In this document: positions 33,551 to 42,685 of the stretch, piece after piece
Layout of the letters: every line of letters begins with the position of its first letter
Position numbering within the stretch: position 1 is the stretch's first letter
Program-made: the position numbers and the translations under genes
Notes under the pieces: model-generated
What the model was told of the DNA's origin: nothing
The model's database searches: none
Seen by the model: the letters and a program-made list of their open reading frames with translations, nothing else
Assembly: GCA_964576475.1 (NCBI GenBank)
Contig: CAZNVG010000005.1
Coordinates: 1 to 55,690 of the forward strand
DNA: 55,690 bases
Direction of reading: 5' to 3'
Origin: CAZNVG01 sp964576475
GTDB lineage: Bacteria; Patescibacteriota; Saccharimonadia; Saccharimonadales; CAZNVG01

Positions 33551-34885
33551 ATGACATTTTATGAGGGCACTTCTGCAACTATCGAAGCGAAAACGACTCG
33601 CCCTGAGATAGTTGCCGCTTCTGAAGTTATTGATAGAGGAATGATCGAAGAGACTGCTATGCTGCTCATTAATAATCACGAGCAGCTTGAGCGCAACCCG
33701 TGGCATGGTGAAGCAGAAGACAACGCGCGAACCGCATTATTTGAGGCGCTGACAGCAAGCGGCCATCTGAGTACTATTGAGTTAGGTGGCGCCGCAGCAG
33801 AAGCGAATCGTCAAGTTTTGACACGACTACTCAATGGACTTTCTGATGATCTTCCGGAATGGGAAGCTCGACGCAGGTTTTATGAAATTTGTGAGGAGCT
33901 TATTATTCACGAAGTATTTGACGGCATTGTTTGTGGGCAAATCGACGCAGATCTTATGGTTGCAACAATAAGTGACTTTCCTGAATCTGCGCCAATGCAT
34001 GAGATAGAGGCAGTAGGCTACAGAGGGTTGAATAAGAAAGGCATGTGTCGAGTGACGTATTTTTGGCAAGATGAACTTGGCGAGTGGCACCGAAATGTCG
34101 AGCAGATATCTCGAAGTATGAGCACGGACGGTAGTTCACAGCAGGTTCTTAAGCAGCTGGCACAGCAGCCAGTTGAGTGGAATACAACAAGTGAGCGAGT
34201 GCTCGCTCGACAGCTTCTAGCAAGTCGGACAGCCCTACCAGATGGCGCAGTAAGTTTACAGCAGCACCTCGATGAAGCCTCCGGGTCTAATGTGTTATAT
34301 GGCAACCGACTAATCGGTCATCATACATATCCAAGCTACGATAGGCTCCGCGTTGTATCTGCAGAGCGCGAAAAAGCATTAGAGCGTTATGTTGATAGAC
34401 TGGCGGATTATGAACGAATGTTGGATCTGAAACTAGACGCTGGCGATATTAGTTACGACCAGAAACTTCGGCTGTATCATCAAAAGGTCGACACGATGCT
34501 TAATGAAATATGCTTGCTAGACCCTTCGTATGCACATGATGCTAGGGGTGAGAAATCCGCACAGTACTTTGAAAAAGCAGGCAATGCTATGCTTGCAGGT
34601 GATGATTATGCAGCACAAAACTATTTGAAGATGGCTATATCAAACATAGACCCGCGTGCGGCGGCAATTTGCGGTGGCAATGGCAAGCCAAGCGCAGATT
34701 CTGTAGCAGCCGATGCGGCAGAAGCATATGGAAATGCTAAAGAAGATATTGAAACATGGAGCTATAAACCAGGCTACTGTCGTTTAAAAAGCTGCGTATG
34801 GGAAGGACAGATTACGGAAGTTGGTCCATGCAACGTGTGTAGAAGTTGTCAGAGAAAATTTGATGCGGGGGCAAAACCGGAGTAA
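33551..34885 (+). CDS. Riboswitch-controlled protein of unknown function with C-terminal Cys cluster
   Basis: 444 aa from ATG 33551; the longer open frame back to 33341 overlaps the riboswitch and is not coding. Mostly helical, acidic N-terminal region with WHGEAEDNARTALFEALTASGH. A helical region with coiled-coil character (DRLADYERMLDLKLDAGD) is at about 340-400, and the C-terminus has a zinc-ribbon-like CRLKSC ... CNVCRSC cluster. No TM segments, no recognised enzyme motif. The gene is followed by a tiny zinc-ribbon ORF and nadD in the same direction. Regulation by B12 suggests a link to cobalamin-dependent metabolism or salvage. Confidence 0.75.
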   Translation: MTFYEGTSATIEAKTTRPEIVAASEVIDRGMIEETAMLLINNHEQLERNPWHGEAEDNARTALFEALTASGHLSTIELGGAAAEANRQVLTRLLNGLSDDLPEWEARRRFYEICEELIIHEVFDGIVCGQIDADLMVATISDFPESAPMHEIEAVGYRGLNKKGMCRVTYFWQDELGEWHRNVEQISRSMSTDGSSQQVLKQLAQQPVEWNTTSERVLARQLLASRTALPDGAVSLQQHLDEASGSNVLYGNRLIGHHTYPSYDRLRVVSAEREKALERYVDRLADYERMLDLKLDAGDISYDQKLRLYHQKVDTMLNEICLLDPSYAHDARGEKSAQYFEKAGNAMLAGDDYAAQNYLKMAISNIDPRAAAICGGNGKPSADSVAADAAEAYGNAKEDIETWSYKPGYCRLKSCVWEGQITEVGPCNVCRSCQRKFDAGAKPE

Positions 34886-34887
34886 CT

Positions 34888-35043
34888 ATGAATCAAGAAT
34901 CTACTGATATAAACGCGTGCTCGCTCGAATACTTTTGCGAAGTTTGTGATTATTATCCGCTATATCCTGCCCATGGGCATTATCAGTGTCCACAGTGTGG
35001 CTATAAAACAAAATGTTGTGAAGGTATGGCGCAGGAGCTGTGA
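34888..35043 (+). CDS. 51-aa zinc-ribbon-like protein
   Basis: Small ORF 2 nt after the unknown gene, ending in GTGA that is also the start of nadD (4-nt overlap). Six cysteines in the pattern CSLEYFCEVC ... CPQCG ... CC, with a His-rich link (PAHGHYQ), suit a zinc ribbon. Weak ribosome site (CCGGAGTAACT) 6-8 nt ahead. Too short for standard gene finding but supported by tight spacing on both sides. Binding role unknown. Confidence 0.65.
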   Translation: MNQESTDINACSLEYFCEVCDYYPLYPAHGHYQCPQCGYKTKCCEGMAQEL

Positions 35044-35612
35044 GTAAAATAGGACTGTATTCCGGTACATTCGACCCTGTTCATAATGGCCACTTACGTC
35101 TCGCAGAGCACGCGATTAAAGAGCTTGGTCTGCAACAGATTTGGTTTCTACCCGAAAGGAAACCTCGTCGCAAGCAGACAGTGAGCGATATATCACACAG
35201 GATTGCAATGCTCGAGATTGCTTCAGCCGACAATGAATCAATAAAGATCGTGCAGTTGGCAGAAGATCAGTTTACCTTGCGAGGCAGTCTAGCATTACTT
35301 CAGTCACAGGCACGGTCTGCAGGATTGGTATTACTGATGGGGTCGGATAATGTACCGCATTTACTTGATGCATGGCCTGATTTGGAGCAGTATCAATCGG
35401 CATTCTCAATCGCTGTCGCGCAGCGAGTTGGTCATAGCCAGGACACAATGGCAATACTTAAGAAGGTTGAGTTGCGATTTCCCGAGCTTGATATCACTCT
35501 TTTGTCACGATCAGCAGATGATATGGCTTCATCAAAAGCTCGTTCACATCAATCAACAGATGTGCCTAGGCAAGTACTTGAGTATATGAAAACACACGCA
35601 TTGTATGCGTAA
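35040..35612 (+). CDS. nadD: Nicotinate-nucleotide adenylyltransferase
   Basis: 190 aa from the GTG at 35040. Nucleotidyltransferase motif GTFDPVHNGHL (8-18) is complete, followed by the PxRKPRRKQ loop; the second motif SSKARS (about 163-168) replaces the usual ISSTxIR. Catalyses NaMN + ATP to NaAD in NAD biosynthesis, a step often kept in parasitic CPR that take up nicotinate or NaMN. Translationally coupled to the 51-aa ORF, so it shares the riboswitch-controlled transcript. Length is normal for the family. Confidence 0.9.
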   Translation: MSKIGLYSGTFDPVHNGHLRLAEHAIKELGLQQIWFLPERKPRRKQTVSDISHRIAMLEIASADNESIKIVQLAEDQFTLRGSLALLQSQARSAGLVLLMGSDNVPHLLDAWPDLEQYQSAFSIAVAQRVGHSQDTMAILKKVELRFPELDITLLSRSADDMASSKARSHQSTDVPRQVLEYMKTHALYA

Positions 35613-35618
35613 AGTCTT

Positions 35619-37316
35619 TTAGGCTTCTTCTGCTTCGTCATGTTCGTAGTGGCTCTGAAGATAGAGTAAGTGTTTCTCGCGAAACTTCTTGAACTCTGTC
35701 TTTCCGATACCCTTTCGTTTAATGAAGGCGCTGATTTTCTCGCTACCAATGAAGTGTGGCAACATCACATACGACGCATCTTCTGCATATAGTTCAGATG
35801 CATGTTCGGCGCTGTCGGCCGAGCAGATAAAGACTGCCTTCGGATTCTTGTTGCTAAGCCAGTGAGCTATAAATTTGTTAGTTTCGAAATCGCTCATTGT
35901 TGATATGACCATATGAGCTTTATCAAGGTTTAACTCTTCAATTAGCTCTGGATCCGTGGCGTCGCCATACAGGTAATTGACGTGTTGTCTCTCTAGCGTC
36001 TCAATAGCTTCCGGATTATAGTCGACGACAATAAAGCGTCTCCCCATGTTTTTAAACGTTCGGACAAATTCGTGGCCGCCTTTTTGATATCCGAATAAGA
36101 CGACAGGATAATGCGCGCGAGCATCATGCTGTTCGAGCTTTGTGACTTTACGCTCGAATAGACGCAGTCGCTCTTCGATGCGTGAGTAAATCGCGTTGTC
36201 ATATTTTATAAGGTAGGTTGATAGCGCAAAGGTTATGAGAGCGGTCAGTGTTATCGCCGAAGAGGCACGTTCTGACACGACACCAATACTTAATGCAGCA
36301 GCTATGAAGACCAGCGAGAATTCACTTATCTGACTCATCGATATCGCAGATTTAAAGCTGGCACGTTTTGTGTAGCCCATGACACCCATTGAAACGAGAA
36401 CAACAAGCGGTTTAAGGATGAGTACAACTAAACTGAAAGCGACAGCTATACCAAAAACGCTTGGGAGCTTACCTGGAGTCATTGCTTGCCCGAGGGTAAT
36501 AAAGAATATGACAATGAAGAAGTCTCTTAGTGGTTTAAGTCGAGAAGCCATCTCTCCGCTATATGGCAAGCTGGCAAGGCTTACGCCAGCAAACAGAGCG
36601 CCAGTTTCTATCGAAAAGCCGCTTATCTCAAACAGTGTTGCGAAACCTAGACCCCATGCAAGTGCAAAGATCAGCAACAACTCCTTGTTTCCTTCTAGTA
36701 TCTTTGTCAGTGAAGGGACTATGTATTTTCCAGCAAGGAACAGTATCAACATAAGACAACTGCCACGTATTGCCAGCAACTCAACAGTTACTACCGAGCC
36801 ACTCGTGCTTTTGGCGGCAAGTGCTATTTTTGCTACGGTTGCCACCAAATCTTGTAGCAGTAGGACACCGATGGCTATCTGTGCGTATAGTCGAGTGGTT
36901 TCTTTCTTATCATTAAATAGCTTCACGATTATAATCGTGCTGCTCATTGCGAGCGCAAGTCCCAAGACTGCCGATTCTAATCTGTCAAAGTGGAATAACT
37001 GAGATACGAAGAAGCCTACGGCAGAGATTATGGTTATTTGTGAGAGAGTGGTGAAGAAGACTGTTTTGCCTAGCTTTGAAAAGACCCGAATATTAAGGTC
37101 TAGTCCAATGATAAAGAGCAGCAATGCAACGCCCATGCTACTGAGACCGTTAAATGCGGTGTCGGCGTGGATTATCTTTAAAAAAGAAGGGCCAGCAATA
37201 ACGCCAGTAATGATATGGCCAATAATAAGTGGTTGTCGCAGCAAACGCATTGCGAGAGCAATGACTGCTCCCAACGATATGATGATACTGATTTCGCCAA
37301 ATACGTTGCTATGCAT
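35619..37316 (-). CDS. CPA2-family K+/H+ antiporter with TrkA-N regulatory domain
   Basis: 565 aa. Twelve to thirteen TM helices in the first ~390 residues with GLDLNI and QDLVAT motifs typical of KefB/CPA2 antiporters, then a Rossmann NAD-binding TrkA-N domain (about 405-520). Its glycine motif reads GYQKGGHEF rather than GxGxxG, followed by DYNPEAIETL and YGDATDPEL. The tail is acidic. Electroneutral K+ or Na+/H+ exchange, probably gated by NAD(H) or nucleotide. The start is 8 nt after TATACA, so possibly leaderless. 3' end converges with nadD. Good family match. Confidence 0.9.
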   Translation of the reverse strand: MHSNVFGEISIIISLGAVIALAMRLLRQPLIIGHIITGVIAGPSFLKIIHADTAFNGLSSMGVALLLFIIGLDLNIRVFSKLGKTVFFTTLSQITIISAVGFFVSQLFHFDRLESAVLGLALAMSSTIIIVKLFNDKKETTRLYAQIAIGVLLLQDLVATVAKIALAAKSTSGSVVTVELLAIRGSCLMLILFLAGKYIVPSLTKILEGNKELLLIFALAWGLGFATLFEISGFSIETGALFAGVSLASLPYSGEMASRLKPLRDFFIVIFFITLGQAMTPGKLPSVFGIAVAFSLVVLILKPLVVLVSMGVMGYTKRASFKSAISMSQISEFSLVFIAAALSIGVVSERASSAITLTALITFALSTYLIKYDNAIYSRIEERLRLFERKVTKLEQHDARAHYPVVLFGYQKGGHEFVRTFKNMGRRFIVVDYNPEAIETLERQHVNYLYGDATDPELIEELNLDKAHMVISTMSDFETNKFIAHWLSNKNPKAVFICSADSAEHASELYAEDASYVMLPHFIGSEKISAFIKRKGIGKTEFKKFREKHLLYLQSHYEHDEAEEA

Positions 37317-37370
37317 ATGATTCTTGTATATTGTTTATGCTTTTATTATGCATGAAATCCAGCCTACTTG

Positions 37371-39899
37371 TTAATTTACTTCTCGGGATGTAGTACCGAA
37401 AAGACGCGCTAGTAGTTTATGGATATCAGTACTAATCAACACGACCATCACAGAAATGAGTGCGGCAGGAGCTAACTGGGCGAAAGATAAATGGCTCAGC
37501 TCAAGAAGCCTGTGGGCGGGAGTGAAGAGAACGACATACTGAAGGCCGACGGCGAGTACGAGCCCGAGCAATAGTTTGTAGTTTGGTCTTGTGAATATTC
37601 GTAGAAATGATTGGAACTCATAGTTCGCGCTGATTGCATTTGCCCACTGACTGACTACGAGTACTGTGAAGGCAATGGCCTGGGCATACTCCACGCCATG
37701 ATGGAGATTGCGCTTGAAGAATACGAGAGCCAGGATCGCCATTATGGCCGAGACCATGATTAGTCGACTGATCATACGAAAACCAAGCAGTGGACTGTTG
37801 GGTTTCTGAGGAGGTAGGCGCATTTGTTGAGGTTCTGGGTCGCCGAGGCCCAGCGGGATGACCAGCATGCTGTCAGTGACCAGGTTGATCCATAGGATTT
37901 GAGCAGCAGTAACTGGTAGCGGTAGATCAAGTAGTAGCGCGCTGATCATAGTGAGTGCTTCTCCTAGATTGGTAGCAAGCAGGTAAAACAGGACTTTGCG
38001 TATGTTAGATATGATAGAACGCCCGAGGCGTAAACCTTTTATGATAGTACTGAAATTGTCATCAAGTAGAACTAGATCACTCGCCTCCTTGGCGGCATCT
38101 GTGCCGCTTCCCATAGCCAGCCCAACATCCGCCTCAACAATAGCGGGCACGTCGTTAACGCCATCTCCTGTCATGGCGACTATCTCGTGGCCCTTCAGTG
38201 CTTGCATGAAGCGGTATTTGTGAACGGGGAGTACGCGACCAAAAACGCGTTTAGTCAGGAGTGCATGACGAATTCTCCCTCTGCTTTTATCCAATACCGT
38301 AGAACTTGATACCTGCGATTTCGCACTTATAAGCCCTGCGCTCATGCCTATATGACCTGCTGTTTCGATGTGATCACCGGTTAGCATTACCACGCCGACC
38401 CCGGCCATTCGCGCATCCTTTATGGCGTTTTGGACCTCAGGTCGCAGAGGGTCATTAAGCCCAACAATGCCGTCGATCTCCAGTTTATGAAGTAAAGTAT
38501 CTGAAAGATTTTCAGGTATTTTATGTAACTTTAGATGGCCAATGGCCAATGTGCGGTAGCCTTGTTTGGCATATTCTGCACTTTCGTTCTCTAGTGTTAT
38601 GTCGCCTTTTTCGAGTAATGCCTCAGGAGCTCCCTTTACGTAGAGCGTGTAGCCAGTGGTTTCTTTCCATAGCGCCCCGCTCACTCGAAGTTCTTGGTCA
38701 AAAGGAAAATCCTTTATTTTCTTGCCAAGAAGTCTTGAAGATCCTGCTTTGCTAAAGTTGTTGTGAATTATTGTGTCTATGACATCGGCATGTTTGTCAC
38801 CAAAACTAGTGACGCTTTTTCGTGCCGCGGCAGCAAACTCCGTATCATTATTTAAAACGTGGGATGTCGCAGCAACCGAAAGCCTATTCTTTGTCAGCGT
38901 GCCGGTTTTGTCTGTTGCGATGAGAGTTAGCGCACCAAGCGTCTCAATGCTGGCAAACTTTTTAACAAGCACCTTTGCTCTCGCCATTCGTTTAGCACCT
39001 ATAAATAGCATGACAGTCATCGCGATTGGCAGGCCTTCCGGCACGGCAGATACGATTATCGAAAGACTGAAGCGTAGTGCTTCTTCTGTCTCTATGCCTC
39101 GATATATTGCCAAGCCAAATACTAGGATGGCTAACGCGCAAATAGCGTAGATTAGTTTTCGGGCAAGCCTATCGATTTTGTGCTCGATAGGACTTTTGTC
39201 TATGTGTGCGTCTGTCACCAAAGCATTAATTGCGCCCAAGGCGGTTTTGCTACCGATGGCGCTCACCACCATCTGACCGACACCACTTTGTACAAGTGTG
39301 CCTTTAAATAGCATGTTTTTCTGGTCATATAGTTCAAGGCTGCCGTGGAGTGGTTCAAGAGTTTTATGAACAGGCAAAGATTCTCCAGTCAGGATAGATT
39401 CATCGACGCGCAGTTGTTCAAGAGCGACCAGTCTACCGTCTGCAGGCACTTTCATTCCTTCTTCGATGAGCACGAGGTCGCCAGGCACGAGTTCGGTCGA
39501 ATCAATTCTCGCTACCGTATTTTCTCTGCGAACATGTACCTTCAAAACGTCTTGCGAACGAAGCGCCATAAGCGCTCGCTCTACAGAAAACTGCTGAACA
39601 TAATAGATGCCGACATCGAAGATGATAACTAAGCCAATAATAATGGCGTCTAGCGACTCGCCGGTGAAAAAACTGATGAGTGCCGCAATGATAAGGACGC
39701 AGACAAATACATTTGCAAAAGGTTCTAAGACTCGAGACCAGAACGGGCGCTTGATAATAGGTAGTTCGTTTTTGCCAAACTGAACAGTTCTCTTTTTGAC
39801 TTCACTACTGCTTAAGCCTGACAGACCAGAGTTAAGTTCGTGAAGTGCACTAGCGGCGTCTTTTTCGTAAAGTTTTCTGTTTTCTGTTTTATCTCTCAC
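37371..39899 (-). CDS. P2-type cation (Ca2+-like) transporting P-type ATPase
   Basis: 842 aa; GTG start. Motifs in order: N-terminal cation domain, LTGES (actuator), PEGLP in M4, DKTGTLT phosphorylation site, KGAPE nucleotide domain, MLTGDH, and TGDGVNDVPA hinge, then M5-M10 with NLVTDS in M6. The PEGLP and M6 NxVTD signatures fit P2A/P2B calcium pumps rather than P3 proton pumps. It would export Ca2+ (or Mn2+) using ATP. Adjacent to a K+/H+ antiporter on the same strand. Length is typical for bacterial family members. Confidence 0.9.
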   Translation of the reverse strand: MRDKTENRKLYEKDAASALHELNSGLSGLSSSEVKKRTVQFGKNELPIIKRPFWSRVLEPFANVFVCVLIIAALISFFTGESLDAIIIGLVIIFDVGIYYVQQFSVERALMALRSQDVLKVHVRRENTVARIDSTELVPGDLVLIEEGMKVPADGRLVALEQLRVDESILTGESLPVHKTLEPLHGSLELYDQKNMLFKGTLVQSGVGQMVVSAIGSKTALGAINALVTDAHIDKSPIEHKIDRLARKLIYAICALAILVFGLAIYRGIETEEALRFSLSIIVSAVPEGLPIAMTVMLFIGAKRMARAKVLVKKFASIETLGALTLIATDKTGTLTKNRLSVAATSHVLNNDTEFAAAARKSVTSFGDKHADVIDTIIHNNFSKAGSSRLLGKKIKDFPFDQELRVSGALWKETTGYTLYVKGAPEALLEKGDITLENESAEYAKQGYRTLAIGHLKLHKIPENLSDTLLHKLEIDGIVGLNDPLRPEVQNAIKDARMAGVGVVMLTGDHIETAGHIGMSAGLISAKSQVSSSTVLDKSRGRIRHALLTKRVFGRVLPVHKYRFMQALKGHEIVAMTGDGVNDVPAIVEADVGLAMGSGTDAAKEASDLVLLDDNFSTIIKGLRLGRSIISNIRKVLFYLLATNLGEALTMISALLLDLPLPVTAAQILWINLVTDSMLVIPLGLGDPEPQQMRLPPQKPNSPLLGFRMISRLIMVSAIMAILALVFFKRNLHHGVEYAQAIAFTVLVVSQWANAISANYEFQSFLRIFTRPNYKLLLGLVLAVGLQYVVLFTPAHRLLELSHLSFAQLAPAALISVMVVLISTDIHKLLARLFGTTSREVN

Positions 39900-40063
39900 G
39901 GTCAGTTCAGTCTATCAAATTGCTAGTGGTAGAGAAACCACTAAAGCATATGCAATTTGACACTATGCCAGCATCATGCGAAACTATCTTGGTTTTATGT
40001 GAGTGATTTGCATGCAAAAATTCTTGCGAGTCGCGAAAAATCAAAACAAAGTGGAGAAAAAAA

Positions 40064-40326
40064 TGAGTGGTTTTGCTGTATTGTTTACGGCTGTATTTAC
40101 GTGTACGTGGAGTTCGCTGCGTCTAGTGCAGGGTCCTCGCCCGAGGTTGCGTGCGCGAATGCCGGTAGTCGATAGTATTCAGTTTACTGAAAGAATGGAG
40201 CAATTAACGTTGCCCATAGGGAAGCGTATATCTGTGCATGTTGCCTCGTCACGGAAAAGTCATTTAAAAGTACGGATTGAGCGCCCCCAATGGGCGCAAT
40301 ACATCCAGAGCGATCTACAGACGTAA
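40064..40326 (+). CDS. 87-aa hypothetical protein
   Basis: Start ATG 40064 chosen by GGAG 7 nt upstream; a longer frame starts at 40003. A hydrophobic N-terminus (FAVLFTAVFTCTW) could be a signal or membrane segment, followed by a basic stretch (RPRLRAR). No homologous family recognised and base use is unremarkable, so it may not be a real gene. Confidence 0.35.
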
Positions 40327-40341
40327 AAACCGCACCAATTA

Positions 40342-40371
40342 TTGGCAAAAAATACCATTTTAGAGTATGAT
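40342..40371 (+). promoter_or_regulatory. Promoter TTGGCA-18-TATGAT
   Basis: -35 TTGGCA at 40342-40347 and -10 TATGAT at 40366-40371. Start predicted near 40378, which puts ATG 40394 behind a 16-nt leader and excludes the upstream ATG at 40367. Confidence 0.55.
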
Positions 40372-40393
40372 ATGTTTCTTAAAGCTAATTATC

Positions 40394-40840
40394 ATGACGA
40401 ACTTCGCGCATCCAATAGAATTCATCCACTCAGCGGACAGTCGGACACGGCCTGAGCACCGAAGCAGACTGGTGTCTGCTTTAGGCTTCTTGGCCAGAAA
40501 GAAAGTCGAGTTTTCGGAAGCCAATACACCAGATACTATCGAATCGATCGCCGCTGTGTTTGATGCATATATGCATGACGAGGTTGCCGCACCACCACAG
40601 GTGGAAATGGAAGCACGATTGCTGAAGTTCATAGAAGCACAGCCCAAGGGTATTTATGATACGCGCGATATTACTGCTGCCTTAGGCGTTTGCTTTGAAA
40701 ACCGCATGAACCCTTTTAGGCCAGGCGTGTCGCTTGATGACATAGTTGAGACTTCCGACTCTCTACGAGACACATGGTATGTTTCTCACAGAAGCGAAAT
40801 TTCAGAGGCTATTTCGGCTAATCGCGTAGATCAAGACTAG
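40394..40840 (+). CDS. 148-aa hypothetical, lineage-type protein
   Basis: ATG 40394 is used because the promoter's -10 overlaps the earlier ATG at 40367. Soluble, helical, no Shine-Dalgarno. Contains LVSALGFLARKKVEFSEAN and a C-terminal LRDTWYVSHRSEISEAI. Its style resembles the other unknown soluble proteins at 42682, 43748, 46230 and 53069, but no shared motif could be shown. Converges with the DsbA-like gene, 1 nt apart. Confidence 0.6.
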   Translation: MTNFAHPIEFIHSADSRTRPEHRSRLVSALGFLARKKVEFSEANTPDTIESIAAVFDAYMHDEVAAPPQVEMEARLLKFIEAQPKGIYDTRDITAALGVCFENRMNPFRPGVSLDDIVETSDSLRDTWYVSHRSEISEAISANRVDQD

Positions 40841-40841
40841 A

Positions 40842-41546
40842 TTATTGGGCGGGTGCAGGGGTAGGTTCGCTTACTGGCGCAGGTGTGCTGACGGGGTTTG
40901 CGTCAGCAATGGCTTTATCAATGAGTTGTTTGAACTCCTCGTACGATGCGGGTGAGTCAATTTGTTTACCGTTCACGAAAATAGTTGGCGTGCCAGTTAC
41001 GCCGGTTTTCTTGCCACTCTCTAGGTCATCATTGATAGCAGTGTTGATGGCTTCGCTACTGTAGTCTGATTTGAACTGGTCCATATTTAGACCGAGCTGT
41101 GATGCAAAGTTTTCAAAGATTGCTTGCGCTTCTTTGCTGCCGCTCCATTGCTCTTGTGTTTGGTAGAGCTGTGAGTACATCTGTTCGAATTTACCTTGTT
41201 TTGCAGCGGCTTCTGCAGCCCGGGCCGCAGCTTGAGCGTTTGGATGAATGCTAATGAGCGGGAAGTTACGGAAGACGAATTGAATGTCGTCTTTATACTC
41301 AGCACGAGCCTGCTCAATGATGGGGAAGAATCTTCCACAGCTTGGGCATTGGTAGTCGCCATATTCAATAATTGTTACTTTTTTTGTACCTGCTCCCAGT
41401 TTATGGTCGCTTTCCTTTACTTCAAGTATGTTTCCGTTGCTGTATTTGTTTCCTTGCGGTGTTTTTGCCTTACCTCCACTGAGTGCGAAGATACCGATGA
41501 GTGCTGCAACGACAACGACTAAAATAATCCAAAAGTTTTTCGACAT
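40842..41546 (-). CDS. DsbA-like thioredoxin-fold membrane-anchored oxidoreductase
   Basis: 234 aa from the ATG complementary to 41544-41546, with GGAGG 4 nt upstream. N-terminal TM anchor (about 5-24), linker, then a DSBA/thioredoxin-like domain with YGDYQCPSC (CxxC at 67-70) and the cis-Pro loop TGVTGTPTIFVNGK. A Pro/Ala/Thr-rich tail (STPAPVSEPTPAPAQ) follows. Likely oxidises or isomerises cysteines in exported proteins, several of which in this window are Cys-containing (e.g. 5275, 7898 and 9389). Confidence 0.9.
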   Translation of the reverse strand: MSKNFWIILVVVVAALIGIFALSGGKAKTPQGNKYSNGNILEVKESDHKLGAGTKKVTIIEYGDYQCPSCGRFFPIIEQARAEYKDDIQFVFRNFPLISIHPNAQAAARAAEAAAKQGKFEQMYSQLYQTQEQWSGSKEAQAIFENFASQLGLNMDQFKSDYSSEAINTAINDDLESGKKTGVTGTPTIFVNGKQIDSPASYEEFKQLIDKAIADANPVSTPAPVSEPTPAPAQ

Positions 41547-41628
41547 GATTCCTCCATAAATTTGCCCTTCTATCATAACTGCTGGCTAGTTTTAATGCTA
41601 GGGCTGGCAAAAAGTTAGACAATCAGGC

Positions 41629-41634
41629 TATCAT
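41629..41634 (+). promoter_or_regulatory. -10 box 7 nt before the CNNM gene (leaderless)
   Basis: TATCAT ends 7 nt before the ATG at 41642; no Shine-Dalgarno. Confidence 0.5.
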
Positions 41635-41641
41635 AAGTGCA

Positions 41642-42685
41642 ATGAAAGCATTTCTTGTTTTACTTCTTGCACTCACGCTTATCGCAGCACTTACTATAGC
41701 CGCGGCCTTACTGCGAGTATTACGTCGGCAAAGTCTCTTTGAGATGCAACTACGATCTAAAGAGAAAGACGACCCTGCTGCACATTTATTACCATTGTTT
41801 TTAAAAAGAAATCAGACTGCATGGCTAGCACGCGCAGTCGTTGTTGTTTCTGAATTGAGCCTCGTTATAGTACTTGCCTGGAGATGGTGGGCGCCCTTTG
41901 CCGTCGTTGCTACGTCTGCAGGACTTTTGGTCGGTAGCTATATCATAAATTACTTTTTGCCATATGAGCGAGTTGAGTTATTTGCCGCGAAGTCAGCAGC
42001 CTATGTCAACTCGGTGCTTGTGTTTCTAACTCCAGTAACTGCCGTGCTGAGAAGCTGGTTTGTTCGCAAGCCTATTGATGTATCTTTGCCGTTTGTGAGT
42101 AAAGAAGAGTTGATAGAGTTGGTTCGCGCGAGCGAGTCCTCCCACGCGAGTCTTAGTGGCGATGAGCGCAGCATCGCTGTGCATGCACTGAGTTTTAGCG
42201 ACAAAATTATTGCTGATGTTATGGTTCCTCGTCGAGTGGTTAAGGGTGTTGATGTTAAGGCGCAGGTGAACCTGAAACTTATGAGTGAATTGCACGAAAG
42301 TGGGTTTTCACGCTTCCCCGTGTACGAGGAAAATCTCGATCATATAGTTGGCACCCTGTATCTGAAGAATCTGGTTGGTGCGGCAAAAAGTGACACACGT
42401 CGCGTCAAAGATGTATTTGATAAATCGGTTTACTTTGTCAACGAGAGCCAAACACTTAACCACGCGCTTAATGCCTTCCTACGCACCAAGCACCATCTGT
42501 TTATTGTAGTAAATGAGTTTCAAGAAATGACAGGCGTGATTACAATCGAGGATGTTATCGAGCAGCTTATTGGACGCAAAATAGTTGATGAGTTTGATAA
42601 GTACGATGATCTACGTGAAGTCGCAGCTCTCGCTGCAAAAAAAGACAAGAAGTCACATACTGATCCGACAGAAGTAAAAGATTAA
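41642..42685 (+). CDS. CNNM/CorC-like protein with CBS pair
   Basis: 347 aa. Three to four TM helices in a short DUF21/CNNM-like region (about 1-150), an acidic helical linker (VSKEELIELVRASE), then a CBS pair (about 190-320) with IVGTLYLKNLV and MTGVITIEDVIEQLIG. The C-terminal HlyC/CorC transporter-associated domain is missing or reduced to a short charged tail. Related proteins move Mg2+ or Co2+. Convergent 4-nt overlap with the next gene. Confidence 0.85.
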   Translation: MKAFLVLLLALTLIAALTIAAALLRVLRRQSLFEMQLRSKEKDDPAAHLLPLFLKRNQTAWLARAVVVVSELSLVIVLAWRWWAPFAVVATSAGLLVGSYIINYFLPYERVELFAAKSAAYVNSVLVFLTPVTAVLRSWFVRKPIDVSLPFVSKEELIELVRASESSHASLSGDERSIAVHALSFSDKIIADVMVPRRVVKGVDVKAQVNLKLMSELHESGFSRFPVYEENLDHIVGTLYLKNLVGAAKSDTRRVKDVFDKSVYFVNESQTLNHALNAFLRTKHHLFIVVNEFQEMTGVITIEDVIEQLIGRKIVDEFDKYDDLREVAALAAKKDKKSHTDPTEVKD

